Shown piece after piece: positions 34,022 to 42,128 of a DNA stretch of 64,000 nt. The notes under the pieces were generated by a model that was not told where the DNA came from, did no database searches, and saw nothing but the letters and a program-made list of their open reading frames with translations. Within the stretch, counting starts at the first letter, position 1; each line of letters starts with the position of its first letter. This stretch comes from Amarobacillus sp046328225. Its GTDB lineage: Bacteria > Chloroflexota > Dehalococcoidia > Tepidiformales > Tepidiformaceae. Both the position numbers and the translations under genes were made by a program. Where the stretch lies: NCBI GenBank assembly GCA_046328225.1, contig JAXLWZ010000011.1:62001-126000 (forward strand), read 5' to 3'.

Positions 34022-35108
34022 GGCGCTCGCCATCCTCAACGCCCGCCGCGACGAAGTCGAGTTCACCGTGCTCGACGAAGGCGCGAAGGGTGGCCTCTTT
34101 AAGCGCGGACGCGACGCGGTGGTGCGGGTGGACCGCATCATAGGCAGCGACCCTGCCCCGGCGGCGCCGCGCGAAGCCCCCGACACACGCATCCCTCATG
34201 GCCAGCAGCCACGCGGCGGCGGCGCCCCCCGGGGCCAGAACCGCGACCGCGGCGGCGATCGCGGCAATCGCCAGCCCTCCGGGGACCGTCCGGCCGGCGA
34301 CCGCCCGCCTCGCGACCGCGGCGGCGACCGCGACCGGAGTGGCGATCGGGGCGGACGCGACCGTGGTGGACGCGGTGCGCGGCCCGGCCTCGAAGCGGCG
34401 ACGCCGAAGCTCACCGAGCAGGACTTCCTTCGCCCGCGCGGCGAAGCGCCCGCGACGCCCCCGCCCGCCGAAGCTGGCGATGGTGGCGCTCCCCGGGGCC
34501 GCCGCGGTGGCCGCGACCGCGACCGCGACCGTGGCGGCGACCGCCCGGCGCCTTCGCAGGGGAGCTCGCGGCCGCGTTCGGACCGGCGCGAGAACCGCGA
34601 AAGCGAACCCGAGCAGCACATCGAGCCGGATATCAACGCCGAGGAGGTCGATTTCGCCGCGCAGACGGTGGACGACATCCTGCGGCTGCTCGATATCGAT
34701 GCCTCGCTGACGATTCGCGAACCGCTGACGCCGGGCGATGGCCTGGGCATGGCGCTCGCGGTCATCGACATCAGCGGCGAAGACCTCGGGCTGCTCATCG
34801 GCCGCCGGGGGGACACGCTGCTTTCGCTGCAGTACGTCGTGAACCTGGTCGTGAGCCGGCGCTACCCGGGCAAGGGCGGCGTGACGATCGATGTCGAGCA
34901 CTACCGGCACCGCCGCGAAGAGCAGGTGGTGTCGCTGGCGCAGCGCATGGCCGACCGCGTCCGCGAGCACGGGTCGCCGATCACGCTCGAGCCGATGTCG
35001 GCCGCGGAACGGCGCCTGGTCCACCTCGCGCTGGCGGGCGACCCGGAACTCGAAACGAACAGCGTGGGCGAAGGCGAAAACCGCAAGGTCGTCATCAGCC
35101 ACCGGTAG
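33972..35108 (+). CDS. jag: RNA-binding protein KhpB/Jag
   Basis: A 378-residue protein with three parts: Jag_N (residues ~1-55, VEFTVLDEGAKGGLF), a long Arg/Gly/Asp-rich linker (~60-215) full of DRGGDR-type repeats, then KH (GLLIGRRGDTLLSLQYVVN) and R3H (LAQRMADRV ... ERRLVHLAL) domains. KhpB proteins bind RNA and affect cell division. The ~150-residue linker is much longer than usual. Confidence 0.92.
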   Translation: MDQAEASGKTVDDALNRALAILNARRDEVEFTVLDEGAKGGLFKRGRDAVVRVDRIIGSDPAPAAPREAPDTRIPHGQQPRGGGAPRGQNRDRGGDRGNRQPSGDRPAGDRPPRDRGGDRDRSGDRGGRDRGGRGARPGLEAATPKLTEQDFLRPRGEAPATPPPAEAGDGGAPRGRRGGRDRDRDRGGDRPAPSQGSSRPRSDRRENRESEPEQHIEPDINAEEVDFAAQTVDDILRLLDIDASLTIREPLTPGDGLGMALAVIDISGEDLGLLIGRRGDTLLSLQYVVNLVVSRRYPGKGGVTIDVEHYRHRREEQVVSLAQRMADRVREHGSPITLEPMSAAERRLVHLALAGDPELETNSVGEGENRKVVISHR

Positions 35109-35131
35109 GAAGGAGCACGAGCACGCACATC

Positions 35132-35953
35132 GTGGTCGCGGGCAACGTGGCGGAGGACCGGGCGCCGAACGGCTGGGCGCCGGGTGGTCCCTCGCTCTAC
35201 ACCTCGCGGATGTGCGTGGCGTTGGGTGCGAACGTGACGCTGGTGTCGGCGGTGCCGAAGGCGTTCCCCTCGGCAGCGCTCGCGGGCATCGACGTCCGGC
35301 CCACGGTTGGCGGCCTCGCGGCGCGGTATGCGAATACCTACGACGCCTCCGGGCATCGCACGCAGCTGCTGCTCCAGGAGGGTTCGCCCATCCCGGCGGC
35401 CCGAGTGAGCGAGGCATGCGTGGGCGCCGATGCCCTGGTGCTCGCGCCCGCCTACCACGAGCTCTCGGGTGTGCCGCCGTTTCCGCCGCCGGTGGTCGCG
35501 GTCGCGCTCCAGGGGCTCCTGAGGACGCACGACGGCGATGGGCGTGTTTCACCGCATCCAGAGCCATGGTCGCAGGTGAGCCGGTTCGCACGAAACGGTG
35601 CATTCCTGTTCCTCAGTGAAGAAGACACCCCCAAAGCGGAGACGCTGGCGGATCTTGCCACCGCTAATGGTGCGACGGTACTCGTCACACGCGGTGCGGC
35701 CGGAGCGACGCGGTATGCGCCGGGCATCGCACCGGCCGCCCTCCGCGCGCTCCCCGCGACGCTCGTCGAGCCCACGGGCGCGGGCGACTGTTTCGCGGCG
35801 GCGTTCGTCGTTCGATTGCTGGAAACCGGTGACACCGCGGAGGCGTGCCGCTGGGCACTCGCTGCCGGGGCGCTCGCCGTCCAGGGGCCAGGCCTTGCCG
35901 GGGTCCCCACCCGGGCGATGGTCGAAGCACATGTGCGACGGGAGGCCGCGTGA
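35132..35953 (+). CDS. PfkB-type carbohydrate kinase
   Basis: A 273-residue ribokinase-fold protein. EPTGAGDCFAAAFVVRL holds the anion-hole and catalytic Asp (GAGD). LYTSRMCVALGANVTLVSAVP is the substrate lobe. The GTG at 35132 is 16 bases from AGGAG, but an in-frame ACG at 35123 is 7 bases away and would add THI, so the true start is uncertain. It sits between jag and parA, with its stop overlapping parA. Confidence 0.75.
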   Translation: MVAGNVAEDRAPNGWAPGGPSLYTSRMCVALGANVTLVSAVPKAFPSAALAGIDVRPTVGGLAARYANTYDASGHRTQLLLQEGSPIPAARVSEACVGADALVLAPAYHELSGVPPFPPPVVAVALQGLLRTHDGDGRVSPHPEPWSQVSRFARNGAFLFLSEEDTPKAETLADLATANGATVLVTRGAAGATRYAPGIAPAALRALPATLVEPTGAGDCFAAAFVVRLLETGDTAEACRWALAAGALAVQGPGLAGVPTRAMVEAHVRREAA

Positions 35954-36726
35954 TGGGAGCACGTATCGTCACGTTCGTGAACCAGAAAGGGGGCGTGGGC
36001 AAGACGACGACGGCCGTCTCGGTCTCGGCCGCGCTCGGACGCCGCGGGCAGCGCGTGTTGCTCGTGGACCTGGACCCGCAGGCGAACGCGAGCAGCGCCG
36101 CCGGCATCGACGGCCGCGACCGCAACGGCGTCTACGAAGCGCTGCTCGAAGAGGTGCCCGCGACGGATTGCATCGTGCGCGTGCCCGATGACCAGTTCGA
36201 TCTCATCCCCTCGAGCTCGGCGCTCGCGGGGGCAGAGGTGGAATTGGTGCCGGCGATGGCGCGCGAACGGAGGCTGGCCGCCGCGCTCAACCCCCTGCGC
36301 GACCGCTACGACTGGATCTTCGTCGATTGCCCGCCGTCGCTGGGGCTGCTCACCATCAACGCGCTCACGGCGAGCGACAGTGTCGTCATCCCCGTGCAGT
36401 GCGAATACATGGCGCTCGAAGGGCTCAGCCGCCTGATGGAGACGCTGGAGCTGGTGCGGCGCGCGCTCAACCCGGGGCTTTCCGTGCTCGGAGTGGTGCT
36501 GACGATGTTCGATGCGCGCACGCGGCTCGCCCAGCAAGTGGTCGACGAGGTGCGCGGGCACTTCACCACGCAGGTGTTCCAGACGGTCATCCCGCGGGCC
36601 GTGCGGCTGAGCGAAGCGCCGAGCCACGGCATCTCGATCTTCCAGTACGACCCGGGCGGGCGCGCGGCGACGGCGTACGACGCGCTCGCGGGGGAGCTGC
36701 TGGGCCGCGTGGAGGTCCCGGCGTGA
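35953..36726 (+). CDS. parA: Chromosome partitioning ATPase ParA (Soj)
   Basis: A 257-residue deviant Walker-type ATPase. KGGVGKTT at 12-19 has the signature Lys, followed by LLVDLDPQANAS and FVDCPPSLGLLTINAL. With ParB and parS it segregates the origin. There is no N-terminal helix-turn-helix, as in chromosomal Soj. The parS cluster lies about 4 kb upstream. Confidence 0.95.
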   Translation: MGARIVTFVNQKGGVGKTTTAVSVSAALGRRGQRVLLVDLDPQANASSAAGIDGRDRNGVYEALLEEVPATDCIVRVPDDQFDLIPSSSALAGAEVELVPAMARERRLAAALNPLRDRYDWIFVDCPPSLGLLTINALTASDSVVIPVQCEYMALEGLSRLMETLELVRRALNPGLSVLGVVLTMFDARTRLAQQVVDEVRGHFTTQVFQTVIPRAVRLSEAPSHGISIFQYDPGGRAATAYDALAGELLGRVEVPA

Positions 36727-36856
36727 GCGCCCGACGCCCCGGAGAACGACACGGGCTAATCCCGTACGAAGGTCAACATCGCACGGCCGCCGGCCACGAG
36801 GCTGGCAAGACATCCGCTCGCCCACACCCCACCACCCGCGCGGAGGAGGCAGCCCG

Positions 36857-38083
36857 ATGACTCAGCCCAAGCGTGCCCTCGGCCGCGGACTCGATGCCCT
36901 CTTTGGCGGCGGCGTTGCGGCACCGCCCCCGCCTCCCGTGCAGCAGCAGCCGGCGCCACCGCCTGCGGAGCCCGCGCCGGAACCGCCGTCTCCGCCGGTC
37001 GCCCCGCCCCCCGCGGAGGAGCCCGTCGCTCGCGAGCAGCCTCCGGCCGTGGCGGAGCCCGTTCGTGCACCGGAACCCGAACCGGTCGCCCCGGCGCCCG
37101 CCGCGCGTGTTGTGCCTGAGCCAGCCCCCGTTTCGGCGCCGGCCGCGCGCGTCGCGCCCGAATCCGCGCCGGAGCGTGCGCCTTCGCCGTCGCCGGCGGC
37201 CGTCCGAGCCGCTTCGCCGGCGCCCGTGGCCGTCGCGGAGGCGCCGCGTCCCGTGCGACGGGGCGGCCCGGAGTACCTCGACCTGGATGTCATCGCCCCG
37301 AACCCGGAACAGCCGCGCACGCACTTCGAACCCGAAAAGCTGCGCGAGCTGGCGGATTCGATTCGCGAGCACGGCATCATTCAGCCGCTCATCGTCAGCC
37401 GCGACGAGGCGGGCGGCGTGCGGCTCATCGCCGGCGAACGGCGGCTCCAGGCCGCGCGCCTGGCCGGCCTCGAGACCGTCCCCGTGGTCTTCCACGAAGC
37501 CGCCGACGACACCGAGCTGCTCGAACTCGCGCTCATCGAGAACATCCAGCGCGCGGACCTGAACCCGATCGAGGAGGCGCTCGCCTATCGCCGCCTGACC
37601 GACGAGTACGCGCTCACGCAGGAGGAGTGCGCCCGGCGGGTGGGCAAGAGCCGCGCCGCCGTCGCGAATTCGCTGCGCCTGCTGCAGCTGGAGCCGGAGA
37701 TTCGGCGCAGCCTGGTCGCGGGCGAAATCACCGAGGGGCACGCGCGCGCGCTGCTCGGGCTGCCCGATAGCAAGCTGCGCATGAACGCCTGGCGCGACGT
37801 CATCAAGAAGCGGATGAGCGTGCGCGATGTGGAGGCACACGTGCGCCGCGCTATCGCCGCGACGCCGCCCACGCCGGGCGTCGCCGGCAGCGGGGGTGGG
37901 AGTGCCGCCGCCCGCCGCGACGCGCTCTACGCCGACATCGAGGCGCGGCTGCGGCGCGCGCTGAGCACGCGCGTGATGGTGCAGCCGCAGAAGCGCGGCG
38001 CGCGCATCACCATCGAGTGCTACAGCTCCGAGGAGTTCGAACAGGTCCTGGACCGCATCCTGGGTGAGGAAGACGACGAATGA
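36857..38083 (+). CDS. parB: Chromosome partitioning protein ParB (Spo0J)
   Basis: A 408-residue ParB. The N-terminal RALGRGLDALFGG activates ParA. A Pro/Ala-rich linker of ~110 residues (about 20-130) is unusually long. The CTP-binding N-domain has GERR at 193-196 and ENIQRADLNPIEEA. The helix-turn-helix reads TQEECARRVGKSRAAVANSLRLLQL, and the C-terminal dimer domain ends the protein. It should bind the sites at 31394-31850. Confidence 0.95.
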   Translation: MTQPKRALGRGLDALFGGGVAAPPPPPVQQQPAPPPAEPAPEPPSPPVAPPPAEEPVAREQPPAVAEPVRAPEPEPVAPAPAARVVPEPAPVSAPAARVAPESAPERAPSPSPAAVRAASPAPVAVAEAPRPVRRGGPEYLDLDVIAPNPEQPRTHFEPEKLRELADSIREHGIIQPLIVSRDEAGGVRLIAGERRLQAARLAGLETVPVVFHEAADDTELLELALIENIQRADLNPIEEALAYRRLTDEYALTQEECARRVGKSRAAVANSLRLLQLEPEIRRSLVAGEITEGHARALLGLPDSKLRMNAWRDVIKKRMSVRDVEAHVRRAIAATPPTPGVAGSGGGSAAARRDALYADIEARLRRALSTRVMVQPQKRGARITIECYSSEEFEQVLDRILGEEDDE

Positions 38084-38544
38084 GCGCTGAAGCGAAGGTG
38101 GCCGAACTCGGCCTGCAATTGCCCGCGGCCGCGACCGCCGGCGCGGGGCTGTACGTCCCGGCCGTGCTTTCGGGGAACCTGCTCTACGTCTCGGGGCAGG
38201 TGCCGCTGGAGGATGGCGCGCCCATCGCGACGGGCCACCTCGGCCGCGAAATCGACATCGAGACCGGCGCCGCCCTCGCCCGGCAGTGCTGCATCCAGGG
38301 CCTCGGCATCGCGCGCAGCTACCTCGGTTCGCTCGACCGCGTGACCCGCGTGGTGCGCGTCGGGGGCTTCGTCGCGAGCGCGCCGGGCTTCATCGACCAC
38401 CCGAAAGTGATCAACGGCGCGAGCCAGCTGCTCATCGACGTCTTCGGGGATGCCGGCCGCCACGCCCGCTGCGCCGTTGGCATGGCCGAGCTGCCGCTGG
38501 GCGTGCCCGTCGAAGTGGAGTTCCTGTTCGAGTTGGGAGTCTAG
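38080..38544 (+). CDS. RidA/YjgF family protein
   Basis: A 154-residue protein of the atypical YjgF group: LYVSGQVPLEDG, QCCIQGLGIARSYLGSLDRVTRVVRV and GFIDHPKVINGAS. RidA proteins hydrolyse reactive enamine/imine intermediates; this longer subset is less well studied. It overlaps parB by ATGA. Confidence 0.85.
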   Translation: MSAEAKVAELGLQLPAAATAGAGLYVPAVLSGNLLYVSGQVPLEDGAPIATGHLGREIDIETGAALARQCCIQGLGIARSYLGSLDRVTRVVRVGGFVASAPGFIDHPKVINGASQLLIDVFGDAGRHARCAVGMAELPLGVPVEVEFLFELGV

Positions 38545-38549
38545 GGGGA

Positions 38550-38652
38550 GAGAAAAGAGAAACGAGGAAAGAGGAAAGGGCTCGAGGCCCGAGGCTCGAG
38601 GCTCGAGGCGTGTGGCCACGTCGGGAACTGGGAACCGGCAACTTGGAACTTG
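38550..38652. repeat. Composite heptad array, classes A, G and B
   Basis: Three classes in a row: GAGAAAA/GAGGAAA units, then CTCGAGG/CCCGAGG units (38581-38610), a core GTGTGGCCACG, then GGGAACT/GGGAACC units. A -10 box directly follows. Confidence 0.9.
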
Positions 38653-38658
38653 TATGAT
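38653..38658 (+). promoter_or_regulatory. -10 box at the edge of a heptad array
   Basis: TATGAT follows the class B array without a gap and ends 6 bases before the ATG at 38665. Confidence 0.5.
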
Positions 38659-38664
38659 CGGCCC

Positions 38665-38997
38665 ATGACACCGATTCGGGCGCGGTTCAACGAGCGGCGG
38701 GAGCTGGTGCTTCCGCTGGAGGCGCTGGAGGCGTTGGGCGCGCGCCCCGGCGACGAAGTTGACGTAACGGTGCTGAGTGTCGCGAATGGGGATCGCCTCG
38801 CGGCGTACCGCGTCGCCTCGCCGCCCGATGACGCCGAGCGCGCACGCCGCATTGCCGCCGTGCGCGCGGCTGCCGGCACCGCCCGCAACGACCAGGTCCC
38901 GCCGTTCTCGGACGAGGAGCTTGAGGCCGAGGTCCGGCGCGCACAGGAAGAAGCAGCCGATCGGCGTTACCTTCGTTCGCTACGCGAGACTGAATGA
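38665..38997 (+). CDS. AbrB-like antitoxin candidate
   Basis: A 110-residue protein. The N-terminal FNERRELVLPLEALEALGARPGDEVDVTVL resembles the swapped-hairpin AbrB/SpoVT DNA-binding domain. The C-terminal half is a charged helix (DEELEAEVRRAQEEAADRRYL), suited to binding a toxin. It overlaps the PIN gene by ATGA, the usual antitoxin-toxin order. Confidence 0.7.
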   Translation: MTPIRARFNERRELVLPLEALEALGARPGDEVDVTVLSVANGDRLAAYRVASPPDDAERARRIAAVRAAAGTARNDQVPPFSDEELEAEVRRAQEEAADRRYLRSLRETE

Positions 38998-39404
38998 GCG
39001 CCCCGGTCCTCCTGGACGCGAATGTGCTGCTCCGGCTGATCCTCGATGATCACCCCGAGCAGGCGGCGAGCGCGCTCCGTCTCATCGAGGCCGCGGTCGC
39101 GGACGGGACGGGCGCCATTGTGCCCTCGACTCTCAACGAGGTGATGTTCGTGCTGACGGGTCCGCGACTCCGCACGCCTCCCCTTATAGCGGCGAGGCAC
39201 CTTCGCACGTTGCTCGGTCTCGGCCTCACCGTCATCGACCGCGACGTCGTCGTGCGCGCCGTGGACATCTTCGAGCGGCATCACCGCGACTGGGACGACT
39301 GCCTGCTCGCGGCGTACGCGCTCGAAATCACGGACGGGCGAATCGCATCCTTCGACCGCGGCCTCGACCGCATTCCCGGCGTGGAACGTCTGACACCGGC
39401 GTAG
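38994..39404 (+). CDS. PIN-domain ribonuclease, VapC-like toxin
   Basis: A 136-residue PIN protein. LLDANVLLRLIL gives the first acidic residue, PSTLNEVMF a conserved Asn-Glu, HHRDWDDCLLAAYAL the third and fourth acids, and ASFDRGLDRI the last. PIN toxins cleave RNA, often tRNA. Paired with the antitoxin candidate at 38665. Confidence 0.8.
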   Translation: MSAPVLLDANVLLRLILDDHPEQAASALRLIEAAVADGTGAIVPSTLNEVMFVLTGPRLRTPPLIAARHLRTLLGLGLTVIDRDVVVRAVDIFERHHRDWDDCLLAAYALEITDGRIASFDRGLDRIPGVERLTPA

Positions 39405-39486
39405 CCGTCGAGCCCACGCCAGAACAACCCGCACAGGCGCCACGACAGTGTTATCCGCCTGACCGTCCTGCGCCGGGGCCGAACCC

Positions 39487-39516
39487 CTGGGAACCGGGAA
39501 CTGGGAACCGGGAACC
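39487..39516. repeat. Heptad repeat, class B
   Basis: CTGGGAA, CCGGGAA, CTGGGAA, CCGGGAA just before the PAC2 gene. Confidence 0.8.
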
Positions 39517-39525
39517 TAACTCCAC

Positions 39526-40416
39526 ATGCGCTACTATGGTCCCGTGGATGGGTTCAGCGTCATTCCCGTTTCCGGCCTGCGCTCCCCCGTCGTCGTCGTC
39601 GGTTTCACCGGCTGGAGCGATACGGGCACGGTCACGCAGGACACCGCGCGCCGCCTGATCGACGCGCACCATGCCCAGCGCTTCCTCGAGGTCGACCCCG
39701 AGGAGTATTACGTCTTCACCGACACCCGCCCCACGGTGAAGCTCGACGAAGAGGGCATCCGGCTGATCGAATGGCCCACGAACGAAGCGTATTACGCGCG
39801 CGTCCCATCCTCCGACCACGACCTCATCATCGTCACCGGGGTGGAGCCGAACCTTCGCTGGCGGACGTTCTCCTCGCGCCTGGCGGATGCCATCGCCGAG
39901 CACAAGCCGTCGCTCGTGTGCACGCTCGTGGCACGGCCCTCGGCGACGCCCCACACGCGCCCGGTGCCCGTGAACGGCTCCTCCGCGGACCCGGCGCTCG
40001 CCGCGAAGTACGGCCTCAGCCGCTCGATGTACCAGGGCCCCACGGGCATCGTCGGCGTGCTGCACGATGCCCTGCGCCAGCGCGACGTGCCGCTCATCAG
40101 CCTCGCCGCCGGCGTCCCGCACTACCTCAATGTCGACGAGAACCCTGCGGCGACGCTGGCGCTCCTGCGCGCGCTCGAACCGGTGACGGGGATGCCCGCT
40201 CAGGTGGGCGACCTCGAGAACGAGGTCACGCGCTTCGTCGAACGCGTCGAGGAAGCCTCGCGCGGGGACGACCAGATCGGCGCCTACGTGAAGTCGCTTG
40301 AGGAGCACTACGGCGAACCCGCGACCGAACCGCCGCCAGCCGGCCCCGAAGGCGAACTCCCCTCCGCCGCCGACATCCTCAAGGATATCGAGGACCTCCT
40401 CCGGGGAGATTCGTGA
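39526..40416 (+). CDS. PAC2 family protein
   Basis: A 296-residue protein of the PAC2 (proteasome assembly chaperone 2) superfamily: VVVGFTGWSDTGTVTQDTARRLI, HDLIIVTGVEPNLRW and AGVPHYLNVDENPAATLALLRAL. In actinobacteria such proteins accompany proteasomes; no proteasome genes are in this window. The C-terminus has an acidic helix. Confidence 0.8.
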   Translation: MRYYGPVDGFSVIPVSGLRSPVVVVGFTGWSDTGTVTQDTARRLIDAHHAQRFLEVDPEEYYVFTDTRPTVKLDEEGIRLIEWPTNEAYYARVPSSDHDLIIVTGVEPNLRWRTFSSRLADAIAEHKPSLVCTLVARPSATPHTRPVPVNGSSADPALAAKYGLSRSMYQGPTGIVGVLHDALRQRDVPLISLAAGVPHYLNVDENPAATLALLRALEPVTGMPAQVGDLENEVTRFVERVEEASRGDDQIGAYVKSLEEHYGEPATEPPPAGPEGELPSAADILKDIEDLLRGDS

Positions 40417-40582
40417 AGTGCTGAGTGCTGAGTGCTGAGTCCTGAGTGCTGAGTAGGTTCCCGGTTCCCGGTGCCCAGTAGCCAGGGGATCGGCCCCGCC
40501 GCGAGGCAGGTTCCCGGGGGTAGCCCGGCCTCGAACCTCGCGCCTCGAACCCTTTTCTCCTTCCTCATTTCTCTTTTCTCTT
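40417..40582. repeat. Composite heptad element, classes F, B, G and A
   Basis: AGTGCTG units (40417-40454), then GGTTCCC-type class B units, GGGGATCGGCCCC, class G CTCGAAC units and a pyrimidine class A arm (40551-40582). This is the only class F array I find. Confidence 0.85.
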
Positions 40583-40609
40583 CCCGTAGACTGCCCCGGG
40601 GGGTGAGAG

Positions 40610-41584
40610 ATGAAATTCGGTGTTCTGCAGTTCTTTTCGTGGACGCGGCGCATCCCGCTGGAGCGGGTGTATGCGCGCGCGTTCGACCGCATCGCCATCA
40701 TGGACGAAGGCGGTTACGACGCCGTCTGGCTCGCCGAGCACCACTTCAACACCTATAGCGTCTGCCCGAGCGTCACGCAGATGGGCACGTACATCGCGGC
40801 GCGGACGAAGAACCTGCGCATCGGCACGGCGATCACGCTCGCGGGCTTCTACCACCCCCTGCGGCTCGCCGAGGAGCTCGCGCTGCTCGACATCCTTTCC
40901 GGCGGGCGGCTGAACTGGGGCGCGGGCCGCGGCTTCGACCCGAAGGAGTTCCGCGCCTTTAACGTCCCGGTCGAAGAGAGCTCCGACCGCTTCCGCGAGT
41001 GTGTCGAGGTGGTCCAGGCGGCGTGGGCGAACGACAGCCTCACCTTCGATGGCCGCTTCTGGCATTTCGACAACGTCGAGGTGTTGCCCAAGCCGCTGCA
41101 GCAGCCGAGCCCGCCCGTGTGGCTGGCCGCGACCTCGCCCGAATCGGTGCAGCGCGCGGCCGAGAAGGGGTACGACATCCTCCAGGACCCGCACGCCTCG
41201 AACGCCGACATCGCCGCCAAGCGCCGCCTGTACGAAGAGACGCTCGTGGCGAACGGGCACCGCGTGGAGGGCCGCGAAATCCCGACGGCGCGGCTCATCG
41301 CCATCGCGCCCACGCGGGCCGAGGCGGAGGAGGTCGCGCGCAGCGGTGCGGGCTGGATGGTTGGCTCGTACGCGAAGCCGGGCATCGCCGGCGCGAACAC
41401 GAAGCACGTCGACCCGGTCGAACGCTACCTGGAAGACACCGTCATCTGGGGGACGCCGGAAGAAGTGGTGGACCGCCTGCGGCAGCTCGAAGCGGAGATC
41501 CCGCTGAAGTACATGCTCGCCGCCCCGCTCAGCCACGAAAGCTTCCTCCTGTTCACGGAGAAGGTGATGCCGAGGGTGAGCTGA
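40610..41584 (+). CDS. LLM-class flavin-dependent oxidoreductase
   Basis: A 324-residue luciferase-like monooxygenase TIM barrel: DAVWLAEHHFNTY, RIGTAITLAGFYHPLRLAEELALLD and SGGRLNWGAGRG are hallmark blocks. Members use FMN or F420; the cofC gene in this window makes F420 possible, but the AEHHF motif is commoner in FMN enzymes. A TAGACT -10 box is at 40586 and GGGGGTGAG precedes the ATG. Confidence 0.85.
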   Translation: MKFGVLQFFSWTRRIPLERVYARAFDRIAIMDEGGYDAVWLAEHHFNTYSVCPSVTQMGTYIAARTKNLRIGTAITLAGFYHPLRLAEELALLDILSGGRLNWGAGRGFDPKEFRAFNVPVEESSDRFRECVEVVQAAWANDSLTFDGRFWHFDNVEVLPKPLQQPSPPVWLAATSPESVQRAAEKGYDILQDPHASNADIAAKRRLYEETLVANGHRVEGREIPTARLIAIAPTRAEAEEVARSGAGWMVGSYAKPGIAGANTKHVDPVERYLEDTVIWGTPEEVVDRLRQLEAEIPLKYMLAAPLSHESFLLFTEKVMPRVS

Positions 41585-41685
41585 TAGCTGCTGGCTGTTG
41601 GCCGTTAGCGGGGCAACCCCGGCGCTGGCAGCCGACAGCCGACGGCCGACAGCCGACGGCCGACGGCCGATGGCCGACAGCCAAC
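41580..41685. repeat. Composite heptad element, classes D and C
   Basis: GCTGATA, GCTGCTG, GCTGTTG units begin in the oxidoreductase stop codon. A core GGGGCAACCCC follows, then a long class C array (CGACAGC, CGACGGC units, 41628-41685). Confidence 0.85.
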
Positions 41686-41735
41686 ATCCCACAGATCTTG
41701 CGGATTCGCGTACTCACCTATACCTTTCCCGTGAC

Positions 41736-42128
41736 ATGTCGCGGGAAGCGCTTCTTCGTAAATCGCAGGCCGACCTGGCGCTCGAACGCGCCGCCATGCA
41801 GCTTGGCGCCCTCCTCCACGAGGCGTGCGCGGAGCTGCAGCCGTTCCCTTCGTTCCCCAACGCGATGTTCACCACCGCCATCGAGGTCGAAGGCCCCTCC
41901 GGGCCCGACCGCGGCTGCATCGTCGTCGCGCAGGACGGCGAGCTGTACGAGCTCGAAGTCGGGGTCGACCACGACGCCATTGAGGCGACCGGTTCGTGGG
42001 ACCCGGTGACGGCACGCAAGGAGGAGCTGAAAAAGGTGAACCTCCACCCGCGCGACTACATCGTCTACGCCTACAACGGGCTGACGGCGGTTACAGAACT
42101 CCTGCTGGAACGTGAGGAAGAAGGGTGA
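41736..42128 (+). CDS. Conserved hypothetical protein
   Basis: A 130-residue protein with an N-terminal helix (residues ~8-32) and a beta-rich remainder (GCIVVAQDGELYELEVGVDHD). I recognise no family. It overlaps the TPR gene by GTGA, so the two probably form an operon. ATG at 41736 is used because upstream sequence in frame is repeat DNA. Confidence 0.6.
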   Translation: MSREALLRKSQADLALERAAMQLGALLHEACAELQPFPSFPNAMFTTAIEVEGPSGPDRGCIVVAQDGELYELEVGVDHDAIEATGSWDPVTARKEELKKVNLHPRDYIVYAYNGLTAVTELLLEREEEG

